Positions 1 to 7,608 of a stretch of DNA of 64,000 nucleotides are shown here, piece after piece. The notes beneath the pieces were generated by a model, which had not been told where the DNA came from, searched no databases, and was given only the letters and a program-made list of their open reading frames with translations. The stretch is from Anoxybacteroides tepidamans (lineage in GTDB: Bacteria > Bacillota > Bacilli > Bacillales > Anoxybacillaceae): positions 228,833 through 292,832 of the forward strand of contig NZ_JACHEP010000001.1 in NCBI RefSeq assembly GCF_014201465.1, in the 5' to 3' direction. Made by a program: the position numbers and the translations under genes. Numbering within the stretch: the stretch's first letter is position 1; each line of letters opens with the position of its first letter.

Positions 1-923
1 AACTCTTCTTTCCATTTTTCATGCTCGGATAGTTTTTGAAATGTTTCTTCCCAAAACTTTTTCGCATCTGCAGACATTTCTTTCGGACCAAACACCCCTC
101 GCCAAATTGTAAATTCTGCATCGAGGCCAAGTTCTTGCATCGTTGGGACATCTTTTAAATCTCCGTGAAGGCGTCCCGGCGCAGAAACAGCAAGTACTTT
201 TACTTTTCCAGCTTTCACATACTCACCGACCGAGGAAGCATCTGTCGCAATAACATCTGCGTTTCCACCAAGAAGAGCGGCAATGGCCTCACCGCCACCA
301 TCGTATGAAACGTATTTGACCACTTTCGGATCAATACCTGATTTATAAATTGGAAGGATCGCCACTAAATGGTCCATCGAACCTGGTGCCGATCCGCCAG
401 CGATTGTGACAGACTTTGGATCTTTTTTAATTTCATCAAGTAACTGAGATAATGACTGGAATTGGGAATCAGCTTTGACAACGATCGCGCCAAAATCTTT
501 CGTCAATTGCGCAAGCGGAGTAGTATCTTTATAGCCAAACGGGCTGTTCCCTTCTGCTTTTAAATTATTAATGATGATCGGCGGAGAATTGACAAATAGC
601 TTATAATCATTTTTTGTATCTTGAGTGGCATACTCTGCCATAAACACTGCTCCACCGCCACCTGGTTTATTTTCCACCGTCATCGTTTGCTCAACAAGAT
701 TAGTTTCACTTAATACTTTCGTAATCGCCCGTGCCGTTAAATCCCATCCCCCTCCAGCCCCTGAAGGAGCCACAATTACAATCGGTTTCGTCGGATAATC
801 AGACTGCTTTTCAGATGCCTTCGTTGCCGTATTCGTTCCTTTTGTTGCCGAACTGCTTCCACATGCGCTAATAACTAACACAACCAACCCTATAACCAAC
901 CAATTAACCCATTTTCTCACCAT
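1..923 (-). CDS. Tripartite tricarboxylate transporter substrate-binding lipoprotein (TctC/Bug family), 3' end outside window
   Basis: This would be the extracytoplasmic receptor of a TTT-type carboxylate importer. The protein starts with a short basic N-terminus and a hydrophobic stretch ending in VISAC, a lipobox with Cys21, so it should be a membrane-anchored lipoprotein. After a Ser/Thr linker the family pattern YPTKPIVIVAPSGAGGG is followed by a TctC-like mature domain with GGSAPGS and a Val-Pro-Thr motif near the visible end. The ATG lies six bases after a GGGGGA ribosome site. The gene runs off the left edge, so the membrane subunits (TctA, TctB) are not visible. The ligand cannot be read from the sequence; citrate-like or sugar-acid ligands are possible. 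Confidence 0.88.
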   Translation of the reverse strand, partial: MVRKWVNWLVIGLVVLVISACGSSSATKGTNTATKASEKQSDYPTKPIVIVAPSGAGGGWDLTARAITKVLSETNLVEQTMTVENKPGGGGAVFMAEYATQDTKNDYKLFVNSPPIIINNLKAEGNSPFGYKDTTPLAQLTKDFGAIVVKADSQFQSLSQLLDEIKKDPKSVTIAGGSAPGSMDHLVAILPIYKSGIDPKVVKYVSYDGGGEAIAALLGGNADVIATDASSVGEYVKAGKVKVLAVSAPGRLHGDLKDVPTMQELGLDAEFTIWRGVFGPKEMSADAKKFWEETFQKLSEHEKWKEE

Positions 924-942
924 TTTCTTCCCCCTTGTTTTT

Positions 943-974
943 TGATAGCGTTTACATATTCGGAAGTAATTATA
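943..974 (-). promoter_or_regulatory. -10 box and cre (CcpA) site upstream of the TTT receptor gene
   Basis: On the minus strand a TATAAT box lies at 974-969. TGTAAACGCTATCA at 956-943 matches the catabolite-responsive element consensus TGWAANCGNTNWCA at all but one position. The site lies just downstream of the predicted transcription start and about 20 bases before the ATG, a position typical for CcpA repression. The -35 region is weak. Confidence 0.55.
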
Positions 975-1035
975 GCAATAATTTTCTGAAAAATAAGTTT
1001 TTGAAAATAAAAATAATTTTGTGCATTTTGTGCAT

Positions 1036-1066
1036 GAAAAAACACTCCTCTTACTGAAAGGGAGTG
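1036..1066 (-). terminator. Rho-independent terminator-like hairpin, minus strand
   Basis: CACTCC (1043-1048) pairs with GGAGTG (1061-1066), and on the minus strand the stem is followed by a run of six T. It lies upstream of the receptor promoter. The leftward gene it would serve is not recognisable, so it may be left over from a lost gene. Confidence 0.4.
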
Positions 1067-1307
1067 ATGAATATCTGTTTTCGGAAATAAAAATTTTTCC
1101 CTCTCATCACAAAGCGTACTTAACAAACGGTATATTTTACATACTAAAGATTACGTTTGTACAACTTTTCAGAGCGTGAATTAAACGTGGTCTAAAAAGT
1201 CAAGTGTAACTTTCGGTGAAACGCCATTTTGTTGTATATTTTTCTCACCCTTTGTCTTTTCTTGTCCACACAATTCCGTTATACTATGGAAAGAGGAGGT
1301 GAGTGAC

Positions 1308-1673
1308 GTGGAAGAGAAAACGATGCTGAAGGAAATTTTAAAAGCATTGGATTTGTTTGCATCAGACGTTCGTTCACAGATCACAGCGTTAGACAAAAAA
1401 GTGCAAACGTTAAGCGAGCAAATGCAAGAGATGAACGACCGATTCGAAGCAAAATTCGAACAAGTAAATGAGCGTATGCAAGAAATGAATGACCGATTCG
1501 AAAAACGAATCGATCAGCTCGAAGACGAAATGAAAACAAAATTTAGCCGAATAGAAGCGAAACTGGACGGTTGGCGAGTGGAATTGATCGAAACGCAAGA
1601 AACAGTCGACTTCTTTTCACACAAAACGCTTCAGCACGAACAAAAAATCCGCAAATTATCCCAGCAACAATAA
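1308..1673 (+). CDS. Coiled-coil protein of unknown function
   Basis: The protein has 121 residues and is almost entirely charged heptad-repeat helix, with no membrane segment. The peptide MQEMNDRFE occurs twice, about 20 residues apart, which points to an internal duplication within the coiled coil. I chose the GTG at 1308 because the strong AGAGGAGG site ends at 1298-1299, which leaves normal spacing; the in-frame GTG at 1299 would touch the ribosome site. Such short coiled-coil proteins are common in Bacillaceae and no function can be assigned. The gene is followed directly by a terminator and appears monocistronic. Confidence 0.7.
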   Translation: MEEKTMLKEILKALDLFASDVRSQITALDKKVQTLSEQMQEMNDRFEAKFEQVNERMQEMNDRFEKRIDQLEDEMKTKFSRIEAKLDGWRVELIETQETVDFFSHKTLQHEQKIRKLSQQQ

Positions 1674-1700
1674 CCTCGTCAGCTCATGTTTCTCACCATG

Positions 1701-1733
1701 GAAACCCCGCCTCCTAAACGGAAGCGGGGTTTC
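1701..1733. terminator. Bidirectional terminator between convergent genes
   Basis: GAAACCCCGC (1701-1710) pairs perfectly with GCGGGGTTTC (1724-1733) around a 13-base loop. It separates the rightward coiled-coil gene from the leftward mtlD remnant, and its AAA/TTT flanks can serve both directions. Confidence 0.75.
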
Positions 1734-1734
1734 T

Positions 1735-2295
1735 TCACTTCTTAAGAACATCTACTTGTTCCTTGATTGCCAGCGCAAGCGGATGATCAGCCGACAATTG
1801 TGCGTATTGCAACAACGCTTCCTCGATTCCGCGTTCGTAGATTGTTTTCTGCAACTTGACTGCTTCTATGTCTTCTTTGTAGTCGAACAATAGAAGCGCG
1901 GCAATTCCTTTTACTAACCCTTGTGGAATTTCATCGAACAAATTGTAATATTGGGAAGCTGGGCTAACGAGGCGATCGTTCGCACCGAGCTTACGAATTG
2001 GCGAACGCGCCACCCGTGTCACTTCATCGGTAATCGCAGAGTTTGTGAATCTTTGAATAATTTTTTCGATATATGCTCCATGTTCTTCGGCGCTCCACCC
2101 GTACTTCTCGATCAACACGCGCCCCGACTCATGAAGCGCTTTCGTAACGTCTGCACGTACTGAAGCATCTTCCATCGCTTCGTTAATGGTCGGATACTGT
2201 TTGTAATACCCTAAATAAGCAGCAAGTGCATGACCAGTATTCACTGTAAACAATTTCCGTGTAAAGTAAACGTCATTTTGTCTGACATATTCTTG
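1735..2295 (-). pseudogene. mtlD: Mannitol-1-phosphate 5-dehydrogenase C-terminal remnant
   Basis: The readable frame gives about 186 residues that match the C-terminal half of MtlD, including [17 protein letters not shown], the conserved segment at the start of the C-terminal domain. MtlD proteins are about 380 residues, so the N-terminal NAD-binding half is missing. Reading upstream in frame gives [18 protein letters not shown] and then a TGA, so the frame extends beyond the apparent TTG start and no start with a ribosome site exists. No mannitol phosphotransferase genes are nearby. The dehalogenase terminator sits directly upstream, which suggests a deletion joined the two. Confidence 0.8.
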
Positions 2296-2310
2296 TCATT
2301 TTTAAAAAAC

Positions 2311-2346
2311 AAAAAAATCGCCCAGCGAACAAATGTCACAGGGCGA
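2311..2346 (-). terminator. Terminator of the haloacid dehalogenase gene
   Basis: On the minus strand TCGCCC/GGGCGA (2341-2346 with 2318-2323) forms a stem with a 17-base loop, followed by a T-rich tract of about 14 bases. It lies 30 bases beyond the dehalogenase stop. Confidence 0.5.
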
Positions 2347-2377
2347 ATCATGTTTTCACGTTTCAAGCACGACGGGC

Positions 2378-3046
2378 TCATTTTTTCATCAATTCGTTGA
2401 AGAGGGTTTGAAGATCATTGGCCGTATAGTTTGGTGTCACATCCAATACATCCATCACACCGCTTGTTCGATTAATCCATGCGGTTTGAAAGCCAAAGTG
2501 ACTAGCACCAGCAATATCCCATGCGTTTGAAGACAAAAATAAGATCTCTTCCGGTTTTACGTTTAATTGACTGCATACATGCTGATACGCAAGCGGAGAC
2601 AGTTTGTATTGCTTCACCTCATCTACGCTAATGATATGAGTAAAATATTTTGCAACCCCCGCATGATCGAGCAACGGTCGCAACATATCAAACGATCCGT
2701 TCGAAAAGACAGCCATCGTTTCATTGCTCAACATTTGCAGCACGCGTTCTACCTCTTCAAAAGGAGAAAGTTTTAAATAGGCTTGCAATAAATCTTCCAT
2801 GATTTCATTCGTAATCGGAACGTGCAAAGATCTGCATACATACTGCAGCGCCTCTTTCGTAATTTCATAAAAGGGCTTATAAGCGCCCATGACTTGACGC
2901 AAAAAACTATATTCTAACTGCTTTTGCCGCCATAATTGGCTGATGACCGTCCCTTTGTCAGCAAAATAAACCGTACATTTTTCACTAATCGAATACACAT
3001 CGAACAACGTCCCATACACATCAAAGACATACGCTTTATAGTTCAT
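2378..3046 (-). CDS. Haloacid dehalogenase, type II (HAD superfamily)
   Basis: The 222-residue protein carries the HAD signature in order: the nucleophile in FDVYGTLFDV (Asp9), the motif II serine in FSNGSFDML, a lysine in the middle of the chain and the acidic motif SSNAWDIAGASHFGF. This arrangement and length match L-2-haloacid dehalogenases, which hydrolyse short 2-haloalkanoic acids through an aspartyl ester, probably in the cytoplasm. Many members annotated this way act as general phosphatases, so the substrate is uncertain. The gene stands alone between a terminator and a decayed stretch. Confidence 0.85.
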   Translation of the reverse strand: MNYKAYVFDVYGTLFDVYSISEKCTVYFADKGTVISQLWRQKQLEYSFLRQVMGAYKPFYEITKEALQYVCRSLHVPITNEIMEDLLQAYLKLSPFEEVERVLQMLSNETMAVFSNGSFDMLRPLLDHAGVAKYFTHIISVDEVKQYKLSPLAYQHVCSQLNVKPEEILFLSSNAWDIAGASHFGFQTAWINRTSGVMDVLDVTPNYTANDLQTLFNELMKK

Positions 3047-3085
3047 ATACTATCACCTTATCGAATGTTGTTGTTTCAAGTTTCA

Positions 3086-3154
3086 CTATAAAAAGATTTT
3101 TCTTGGATTCAAAATGCCATTCAAGTCGAATTGTTGTTTAATGATTTCTTTTTT
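3086..3154 (-). pseudogene. Tail of a GlcD-like FAD-linked oxidase (remnant)
   Basis: The minus-strand frame ending at 3086 reads EIIKQQFDLNGILNPRKIFL and then a stop, the typical C-terminus of glycolate oxidase GlcD-type flavoproteins. A TAG three codons earlier closes the frame upstream, so only about 22 codons survive. It marks a deleted or frameshifted gene just upstream of the dehalogenase. Confidence 0.6.
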
Positions 3155-3556
3155 CTATTAAGAAACGTAAAAAACAAATAAGATCGAATATCCAGAATTA
3201 TGCATTCGTTGTTTTTATCATAATATTCATTTTCTTCCATGTCAACTTCTATCACATAAACATTTTTCAAGAAAAAGGCATGCATTAAACAGATAGTGCT
3301 TTCGTATTCAAAATAACTTATGAACCGCTCATTAGCCGGTAGAGGTCTTATGTGAAGTTCCGTCTCCAAATTTGTATTTCCCTTCTTGATCGTGACACGG
3401 AGATATATAGAGCGAGCAGGAGCGATCGAAACTTTTGAAATATGGTTATCGAATAGCGTCGGCTTGTGTTAAAGTTTTCGGAACACCATAAGCAACTTCG
3501 CTAATAATAGTGAATCCGTTCTTGTTCAAAATTATATAGAGAGAGCCGTATGATGT
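3155..3556. other. Decayed intergenic stretch with protein-like fragments
   Basis: No intact gene with a good start was found here. A frame at 3446-3556 on the minus strand continues in register from the pyruvate kinase stop and reads about 36 protein-like codons, including ISEVAYGVPKTLTQADAIR before its own stop. I do not recognise the family. The remaining open frame (3121-3369) has only a TTG start without a convincing ribosome site and overlaps the glcD remnant. Confidence 0.4.
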
Positions 3557-4636
3557 TTATAAAGGGCCCTCCTTTTCCATTTCTAACAGCGTCATTATAT
3601 CTTCAAAGTCAAACGGCGCTTCGCTTTTCAGCTTTTCAGCAAATGCGCTAATCGTTTGTAATACGGTCACGCTTTCAATCGGATGTTTTCCTGTTGCGCT
3701 TTCCGCCGACAGCATCACCGCATTCGTGCCGTCGAGCACCGCTTGAAAAATGTCGGTCACTTCGGCGCGCGTCGGCTTTTCTTGCTCAACCATCGACTGC
3801 AACATTTGTGTAGCTGTAATGACATACGTATGAAATCGATTGCATTCATAAATCATCGCCTTTTGCAAAAGCGGAACCCACGCCAACGGCAGTTCGACTC
3901 CTAAATCGCCGCGCGCCACCATAATTCCGTCTGCCGCTTCGCGAATGGCTCGAAAATTTTTCACCGCTTCTAACGTCTCTATTTTCGCGATGACCATCGG
4001 CTTTTTCGTGTTATTCATTGAAGCGATGAACTGGTGAGCTTCATGCAAATGAGCCGCTTCCCGAACGAATGAACACGCGACCATATCTACTTCTTCACGC
4101 AACAAAAATTGCAAATCGCGCTCATCTTTTTTCGTCAAAGCTGGCAATGATATTTTAGTCCCTGGCAAGTTGACACTTTTTCGACTCCCGATCGGCCCAC
4201 CGATGATTACTTCTGTTTCGATTTCTTGTTCTCCTATTCGTTTGACGACCAATTCCACCGCTCCATCATTTAACAAAATTTTTGCCCCGACTGTGACGTC
4301 TTTCACCATTTGCTCATGATCTACCCTTGCTTCTTTGTCTGTTCCAATGCAATCAGTCGTGCGCAACGTAAACCGTTGTCCTTTTTGTAACATGACGGTG
4401 CCGCCTTGTATGTCGCCTAACCGAATTTTCGGTCCTTGCAAATCCCCTAATATTTTTACTTCCTTTCCTAATTGTTTATTTAACGAACGAACCGTTTCGA
4501 TGACCTTTTGATGATTAGACTGTTCACCGTGCGATAAATTGAGTCTTACAACGGTCATGCCATGCTCCATTAAAGCTTGCAGCATGTCCCGGCGATTCGT
4601 CGCTGGTCCAATGGTGCAAATGAGATCGATTGCCAT
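3557..4636 (-). CDS. Pyruvate kinase, short form without C-terminal domain
   Basis: The enzyme family transfers phosphate from phosphoenolpyruvate to ADP in glycolysis. The 359-residue protein has the N-terminal ICTIGPAT, the VRLNLSHG motif, a complete B domain, the catalytic-lysine segment [24 protein letters not shown], the TQMLQSM segment and [14 protein letters not shown]. It stops right after the barrel. Usual bacterial pyruvate kinases are about 470 residues, and Bacillus forms are longer, so the C-terminal domain that carries allosteric sites and part of the tetramer interface is absent. It is probably a paralogue of the main pyk. It may be active but unregulated, or a decaying copy, since a 36-codon frame continues past its stop. 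Confidence 0.85.
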   Translation of the reverse strand: MAIDLICTIGPATNRRDMLQALMEHGMTVVRLNLSHGEQSNHQKVIETVRSLNKQLGKEVKILGDLQGPKIRLGDIQGGTVMLQKGQRFTLRTTDCIGTDKEARVDHEQMVKDVTVGAKILLNDGAVELVVKRIGEQEIETEVIIGGPIGSRKSVNLPGTKISLPALTKKDERDLQFLLREEVDMVACSFVREAAHLHEAHQFIASMNNTKKPMVIAKIETLEAVKNFRAIREAADGIMVARGDLGVELPLAWVPLLQKAMIYECNRFHTYVITATQMLQSMVEQEKPTRAEVTDIFQAVLDGTNAVMLSAESATGKHPIESVTVLQTISAFAEKLKSEAPFDFEDIMTLLEMEKEGPL

Positions 4637-4710
4637 CTTTTCATCTCCTCTTTCAGAAAAATTTTCCTTTAGTTTGCCGCGATATCCTGTTTGTTAAACA
4701 AAATTTCTGC

Positions 4711-4744
4711 ACAAAAAAAGACGAACGGGACGGAAACCCGTTCG
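4711..4744 (-). terminator. Terminator of the MFS transporter gene
   Basis: CGAACGGG (4722-4729) pairs with CCCGTTCG (4737-4744), and the minus strand continues into a seven-T run. It lies about 80 bases beyond the MFS stop. Confidence 0.65.
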
Positions 4745-4797
4745 GAAAAGGCATGGGCAGCCGACAAACTAAGCGTTACTGACTACGGCAAAAAAGA
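4735..4797. repeat. Degenerate copy of the window's palindromic mobile repeat
   Basis: The stretch GTTCGGAAAAGGCATG and then GACTACGGCAAAAAAG aligns in order with the right part of the 247-bp element found at 15014-15260, which has GTTCGAGGAGGGCATG and GACTACGGCAGAAAAG. Similarity is partial and the terminal repeats are missing, so it is an old, truncated copy now lying at the end of the MFS gene. Confidence 0.4.
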
Positions 4798-4823
4798 TAC
4801 CCTCGCTAGTTGTCCAGTACTTG

Positions 4824-6023
4824 CTATGCGGCTATATTTCTGTCGCTGACGCTTCTCGACCATATTTTTCTCAAAGGCACCACTAAAAGGAGGTAAACAG
4901 AGCCAAAGAGTGCGAAACTGATAGCCAAAATTTTTTGCGGATCGGTATAAGCATGCAGCACTAGGAACAAGATGATTCCGATCATCCGCCCCAATCCTAA
5001 AGGAATTTCACGAATAACAATATAATCTAAGCGTCGTTCTTGATAGGCTGGATCTTTTTCGATCGAAGCATACGTCCACGCATTAAACGTTGTTGTAATG
5101 AGATTGAATCCAATCGTCGATAGAATCGTATAAACAACGAGAATGGAAAATTCTTGTTTCATGCTGAGTACAACTGATGATACGCAAAGCAGCAATGCTC
5201 CGGCAGTATAAATGTTCAACCGCCGTTCAGGGTTAGAAAATCTAGACAACACAAATGAAGTAAGCATCCCCATCAAAGAGGCAAAAGTAGCAAATCCGCC
5301 AAGGACGAGCTCACTTTTTAAGATCGAGTACGCCATCATCGTCACAAGAAACGTCGAATACGTCCCCTCGACAACACCGGAGCCCATAGTCACCCAATAC
5401 ATCCCTTTCCATTCTCGAGATGGGTTTTTCCACACTTCAAGCAACTGGGATTGCTTCGATACTTGTTTTCCTTTCAACCTAAAGGACATTAACACAACCA
5501 CTAAAAACCAAAGAAGGGTCATGCTAAAAACTAGATAATACCCTTTCATCCCTGCGTAACGCTCAATAAAATATCCTGCCAACATCGGAGCGAGCATCCC
5601 GCTGATGCTATTTAAAAGATTTCCTACGTAAAGAAACCGATCCCGCTTTTGGTCTTCCGTACTGTCCAAAGATTGCATATGCATTCCAATGGCAAAAAAA
5701 CTCGCTCCTAATCCCATCAAAAATCCGATCTCGTAAATATGCGCCGGACTTTGTTCTTGATAAAACAATACGAAACCGAAAGTCAAAATAAAAAAGATGA
5801 CGCCCAAACGCAAACTCGCCATCGGCGTTTTTTTACGAGCATAAGAAGCACAAAGCGGAAAACTGACTAAAATGACAAAAGACCAAATGAAACTGTACTT
5901 GGCCAAAAAAATGTATGATGAGTTCAACTTCCAAAGAAATACGTTGATGAACGTATTAGACATCCCGAATGCAAACGTAAAAAATGCCATCATCCACAAA
6001 TATAGTCGAGCTTCTTTTGTCAT
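4824..6023 (-). CDS. MFS transporter
   Basis: The 399-residue protein is hydrophobic throughout and shows about 12 membrane spans with a charged central loop, as in major facilitator carriers. The N-terminus reads MTKEARLYLWMMAFFTFAFG, and a GLGASFFAIGMHM segment falls in the first half. I chose the ATG at 6023, which follows an AAAGGTG ribosome site with seven-base spacing; the frame is open 22 codons further up but has no ribosome site there. The substrate cannot be predicted. The gene appears to be a single transcription unit ending at the terminator at 4711-4744. Confidence 0.8.
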   Translation of the reverse strand: MTKEARLYLWMMAFFTFAFGMSNTFINVFLWKLNSSYIFLAKYSFIWSFVILVSFPLCASYARKKTPMASLRLGVIFFILTFGFVLFYQEQSPAHIYEIGFLMGLGASFFAIGMHMQSLDSTEDQKRDRFLYVGNLLNSISGMLAPMLAGYFIERYAGMKGYYLVFSMTLLWFLVVVLMSFRLKGKQVSKQSQLLEVWKNPSREWKGMYWVTMGSGVVEGTYSTFLVTMMAYSILKSELVLGGFATFASLMGMLTSFVLSRFSNPERRLNIYTAGALLLCVSSVVLSMKQEFSILVVYTILSTIGFNLITTTFNAWTYASIEKDPAYQERRLDYIVIREIPLGLGRMIGIILFLVLHAYTDPQKILAISFALFGSVYLLLVVPLRKIWSRSVSDRNIAA

Positions 6024-6343
6024 TTCCTTACACCTTTCTAGAATAAAAGTTACCGTGAAACCATCCGTCTGCTCTACAACTGTAAGCAAAGAACGAAGCC
6101 GCTGCTACAGATGTCTTTCATCCCCCATTTCTACGCTTATGGAATCGATTTCATTTTTTTCGTTGAACAACGATGGCTGCTCGCATAGGAACACGCGCAC
6201 CGTATTCCCAGTCGGCAGAAAAGCCATTATTCAAGCATAACTTGATTTCATCCATACGCTTGAAGCAATTGCTGCTTGCTTTAGTATTCAGTAAAACATA
6301 TTTTGCAAAATAAATCAAAGCGAAACAATTGAACATCAAGCTC
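6024..6343. other. Intergenic region upstream of the MFS gene
   Basis: The stretch carries no frame with a credible start. It should hold the leftward promoter of the MFS gene, but I could not place clear boxes. Confidence 0.3.
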
Positions 6344-6443
6344 TTTCCATCACGCTTGAATTGTGGTACAATTTATGACATAGTCCTCCTTGTAATTAGG
6401 GATTTGGTGTATGGCTCCTTCCTAATTATAAGGAGTTTTTTAT
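6344..6443 (+). ncRNA. Promoter running straight into a strong intrinsic terminator (short hairpin RNA or leader)
   Basis: A -35-like TTTCCA (6344-6349) is followed 17 bases later by an extended -10, TGGTACAAT, with TACAAT at 6367-6372. Transcription would start near 6379. Only a few bases later a 15-bp stem begins, CTCCTTGTAATTAGG (6386-6400) with CCTAATTATAAGGAG (6421-6435); the single mismatch is a G-U wobble in RNA. Six T follow. The product would be a roughly 65-nt RNA made almost only of the hairpin. It could be a small RNA or the attenuator leader of the peptidase gene at 6580. Confidence 0.45.
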
Positions 6444-6579
6444 TGGATCAACGATTTTTTCATTTCTCTACTCGACAAGTGTAAAACTTGTTTTATGCAA
6501 CAACAGTCATCTCCATACTTTCTGCAAATTTAACTAATAATATAAAAATATCAAGTTAATTAAGGGTGTTGCAACAATC

Positions 6580-7452
6580 ATGTTAGGAATTATATTTTTT
6601 TCAGCTTTTATGATTGTTTTACTTTCTATTTTTCTTTTGCGAAACCCAACTAATAAGAAGTTATATAAACTAGCATTAGGATACAATACAGCTTTTTCCT
6701 TGCTGTTTGTCACTTTATTTGTTTATTATGCAAATTCCGAAAACGTGGTAAATGCTGTGAAAAATCTAGCACAAAGAACAACTGATAAAAATAAAGCGAA
6801 AGAGAGAACTCTCTCATTAGGACAACTAAAAGAACCAGTCATGATGGTATCAGCTCTCATTGATGCCCCTCTTCTCTCACAACTTCCAGAACTACCAAGG
6901 GGGTGCGAGGTCACAAGTCTGGCTATGCTATTGAACCATGCGGGAATCAAGGCAGATAAGATGACGCTAGCGAAGCAAATAAAGAAAAACCCAACTCCTT
7001 ATCGAGTATATAATGGAAAAATATTTTATGGACATCCAAATGAAGGGTTTGTTGGTGATATGTATACAAAAACAAAGCCAGGATACGGTGTCTATCATAA
7101 ACCTATAAAAGAATTAGCCGAGATGTATTTGCCTAATCAAATCGTTGATTTAACTGGACAATCATTTGAGGAAATATATAAATATTTGTCAAAAGGTATC
7201 CCTGTTTGGGTGATTACCAACACAACTTTTCGTGTACTCCCTCCGTCTGAATTTGTTGAATGGCAAACCCCACAAGGTCCTATAAAAATAACATACCGAG
7301 AACACTCTGTATTAATCACTGGATACGATGACCAATACATTTATTTTAATGACCCATTGACAGGTACAAAAAATAAAAAAGCACCTAAGTCTGAATTTAT
7401 AAACGCTTGGATCCAAATGGGCAAACAAGCTATTACCTATAACCGTAATTAA
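6580..7452 (+). CDS. C39-family (YvpB-like) cysteine peptidase with membrane anchor
   Basis: The 290-residue protein has two hydrophobic segments in its first 50 residues, so it is membrane anchored, with the rest probably outside the cell. The C-terminal 190 residues look like a papain-like C39 domain: the catalytic cysteine lies in [14 protein letters not shown], the histidine in [13 protein letters not shown] and the acidic partner in YFNDP. ABC or processing partners typical of bacteriocin C39 peptidases are absent, which fits the stand-alone YvpB-like group of unknown substrate. An AAGGGTG ribosome site lies 11 bases before the ATG. Confidence 0.8.
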   Translation: MLGIIFFSAFMIVLLSIFLLRNPTNKKLYKLALGYNTAFSLLFVTLFVYYANSENVVNAVKNLAQRTTDKNKAKERTLSLGQLKEPVMMVSALIDAPLLSQLPELPRGCEVTSLAMLLNHAGIKADKMTLAKQIKKNPTPYRVYNGKIFYGHPNEGFVGDMYTKTKPGYGVYHKPIKELAEMYLPNQIVDLTGQSFEEIYKYLSKGIPVWVITNTTFRVLPPSEFVEWQTPQGPIKITYREHSVLITGYDDQYIYFNDPLTGTKNKKAPKSEFINAWIQMGKQAITYNRN

Positions 7453-7476
7453 TCTGGTAGTAGCTTGTTTTTTATT
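7426..7476 (+). terminator. Terminator overlapping the end of the C39 peptidase gene
   Basis: CAAGCTATTACC (7426-7437, inside the last codons) pairs with GGTAGTAGCTTG (7456-7467), with one G-U pair, and is followed by TTTTTTATTT. The stop codon lies in the loop. Confidence 0.75.
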
Positions 7477-7564
7477 TCATATCTTCCATTAACAATAAGT
7501 ATTTCTTTTAATTTATTTTGTATAACTTTTTTCTCCATAAATTTTGCACATTTATTTTTTATGA

Positions 7565-7587
7565 TGATGTTACTATGACTTACATCA
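7565..7587. promoter_or_regulatory. Inverted repeat upstream of the multicopper oxidase gene
   Basis: TGATGT (7565-7570) and ACATCA (7582-7587) form an interrupted palindrome 22 bases before the start codon. It does not resemble the CsoR operator at 12752-12768. It could be the site of another metal sensor or of the response regulator encoded at 18063-18743. Confidence 0.3.
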
Positions 7588-7608
7588 CAAGTTTATGGAG
7601 GGAAAGCG

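Noticed and set aside
1420-1530. Direct DNA repeat
   Set aside because: It is the coding sequence of the duplicated coiled-coil segment.
3121-3369. 82-codon open frame on the minus strand
   Set aside because: It has only a TTG start with a poor ribosome site, overlaps the glcD remnant in another frame and resembles no family.
5872-6240. 122-codon open frame on the plus strand
   Set aside because: Most of it lies antisense to the MFS gene and the rest is not protein-like.
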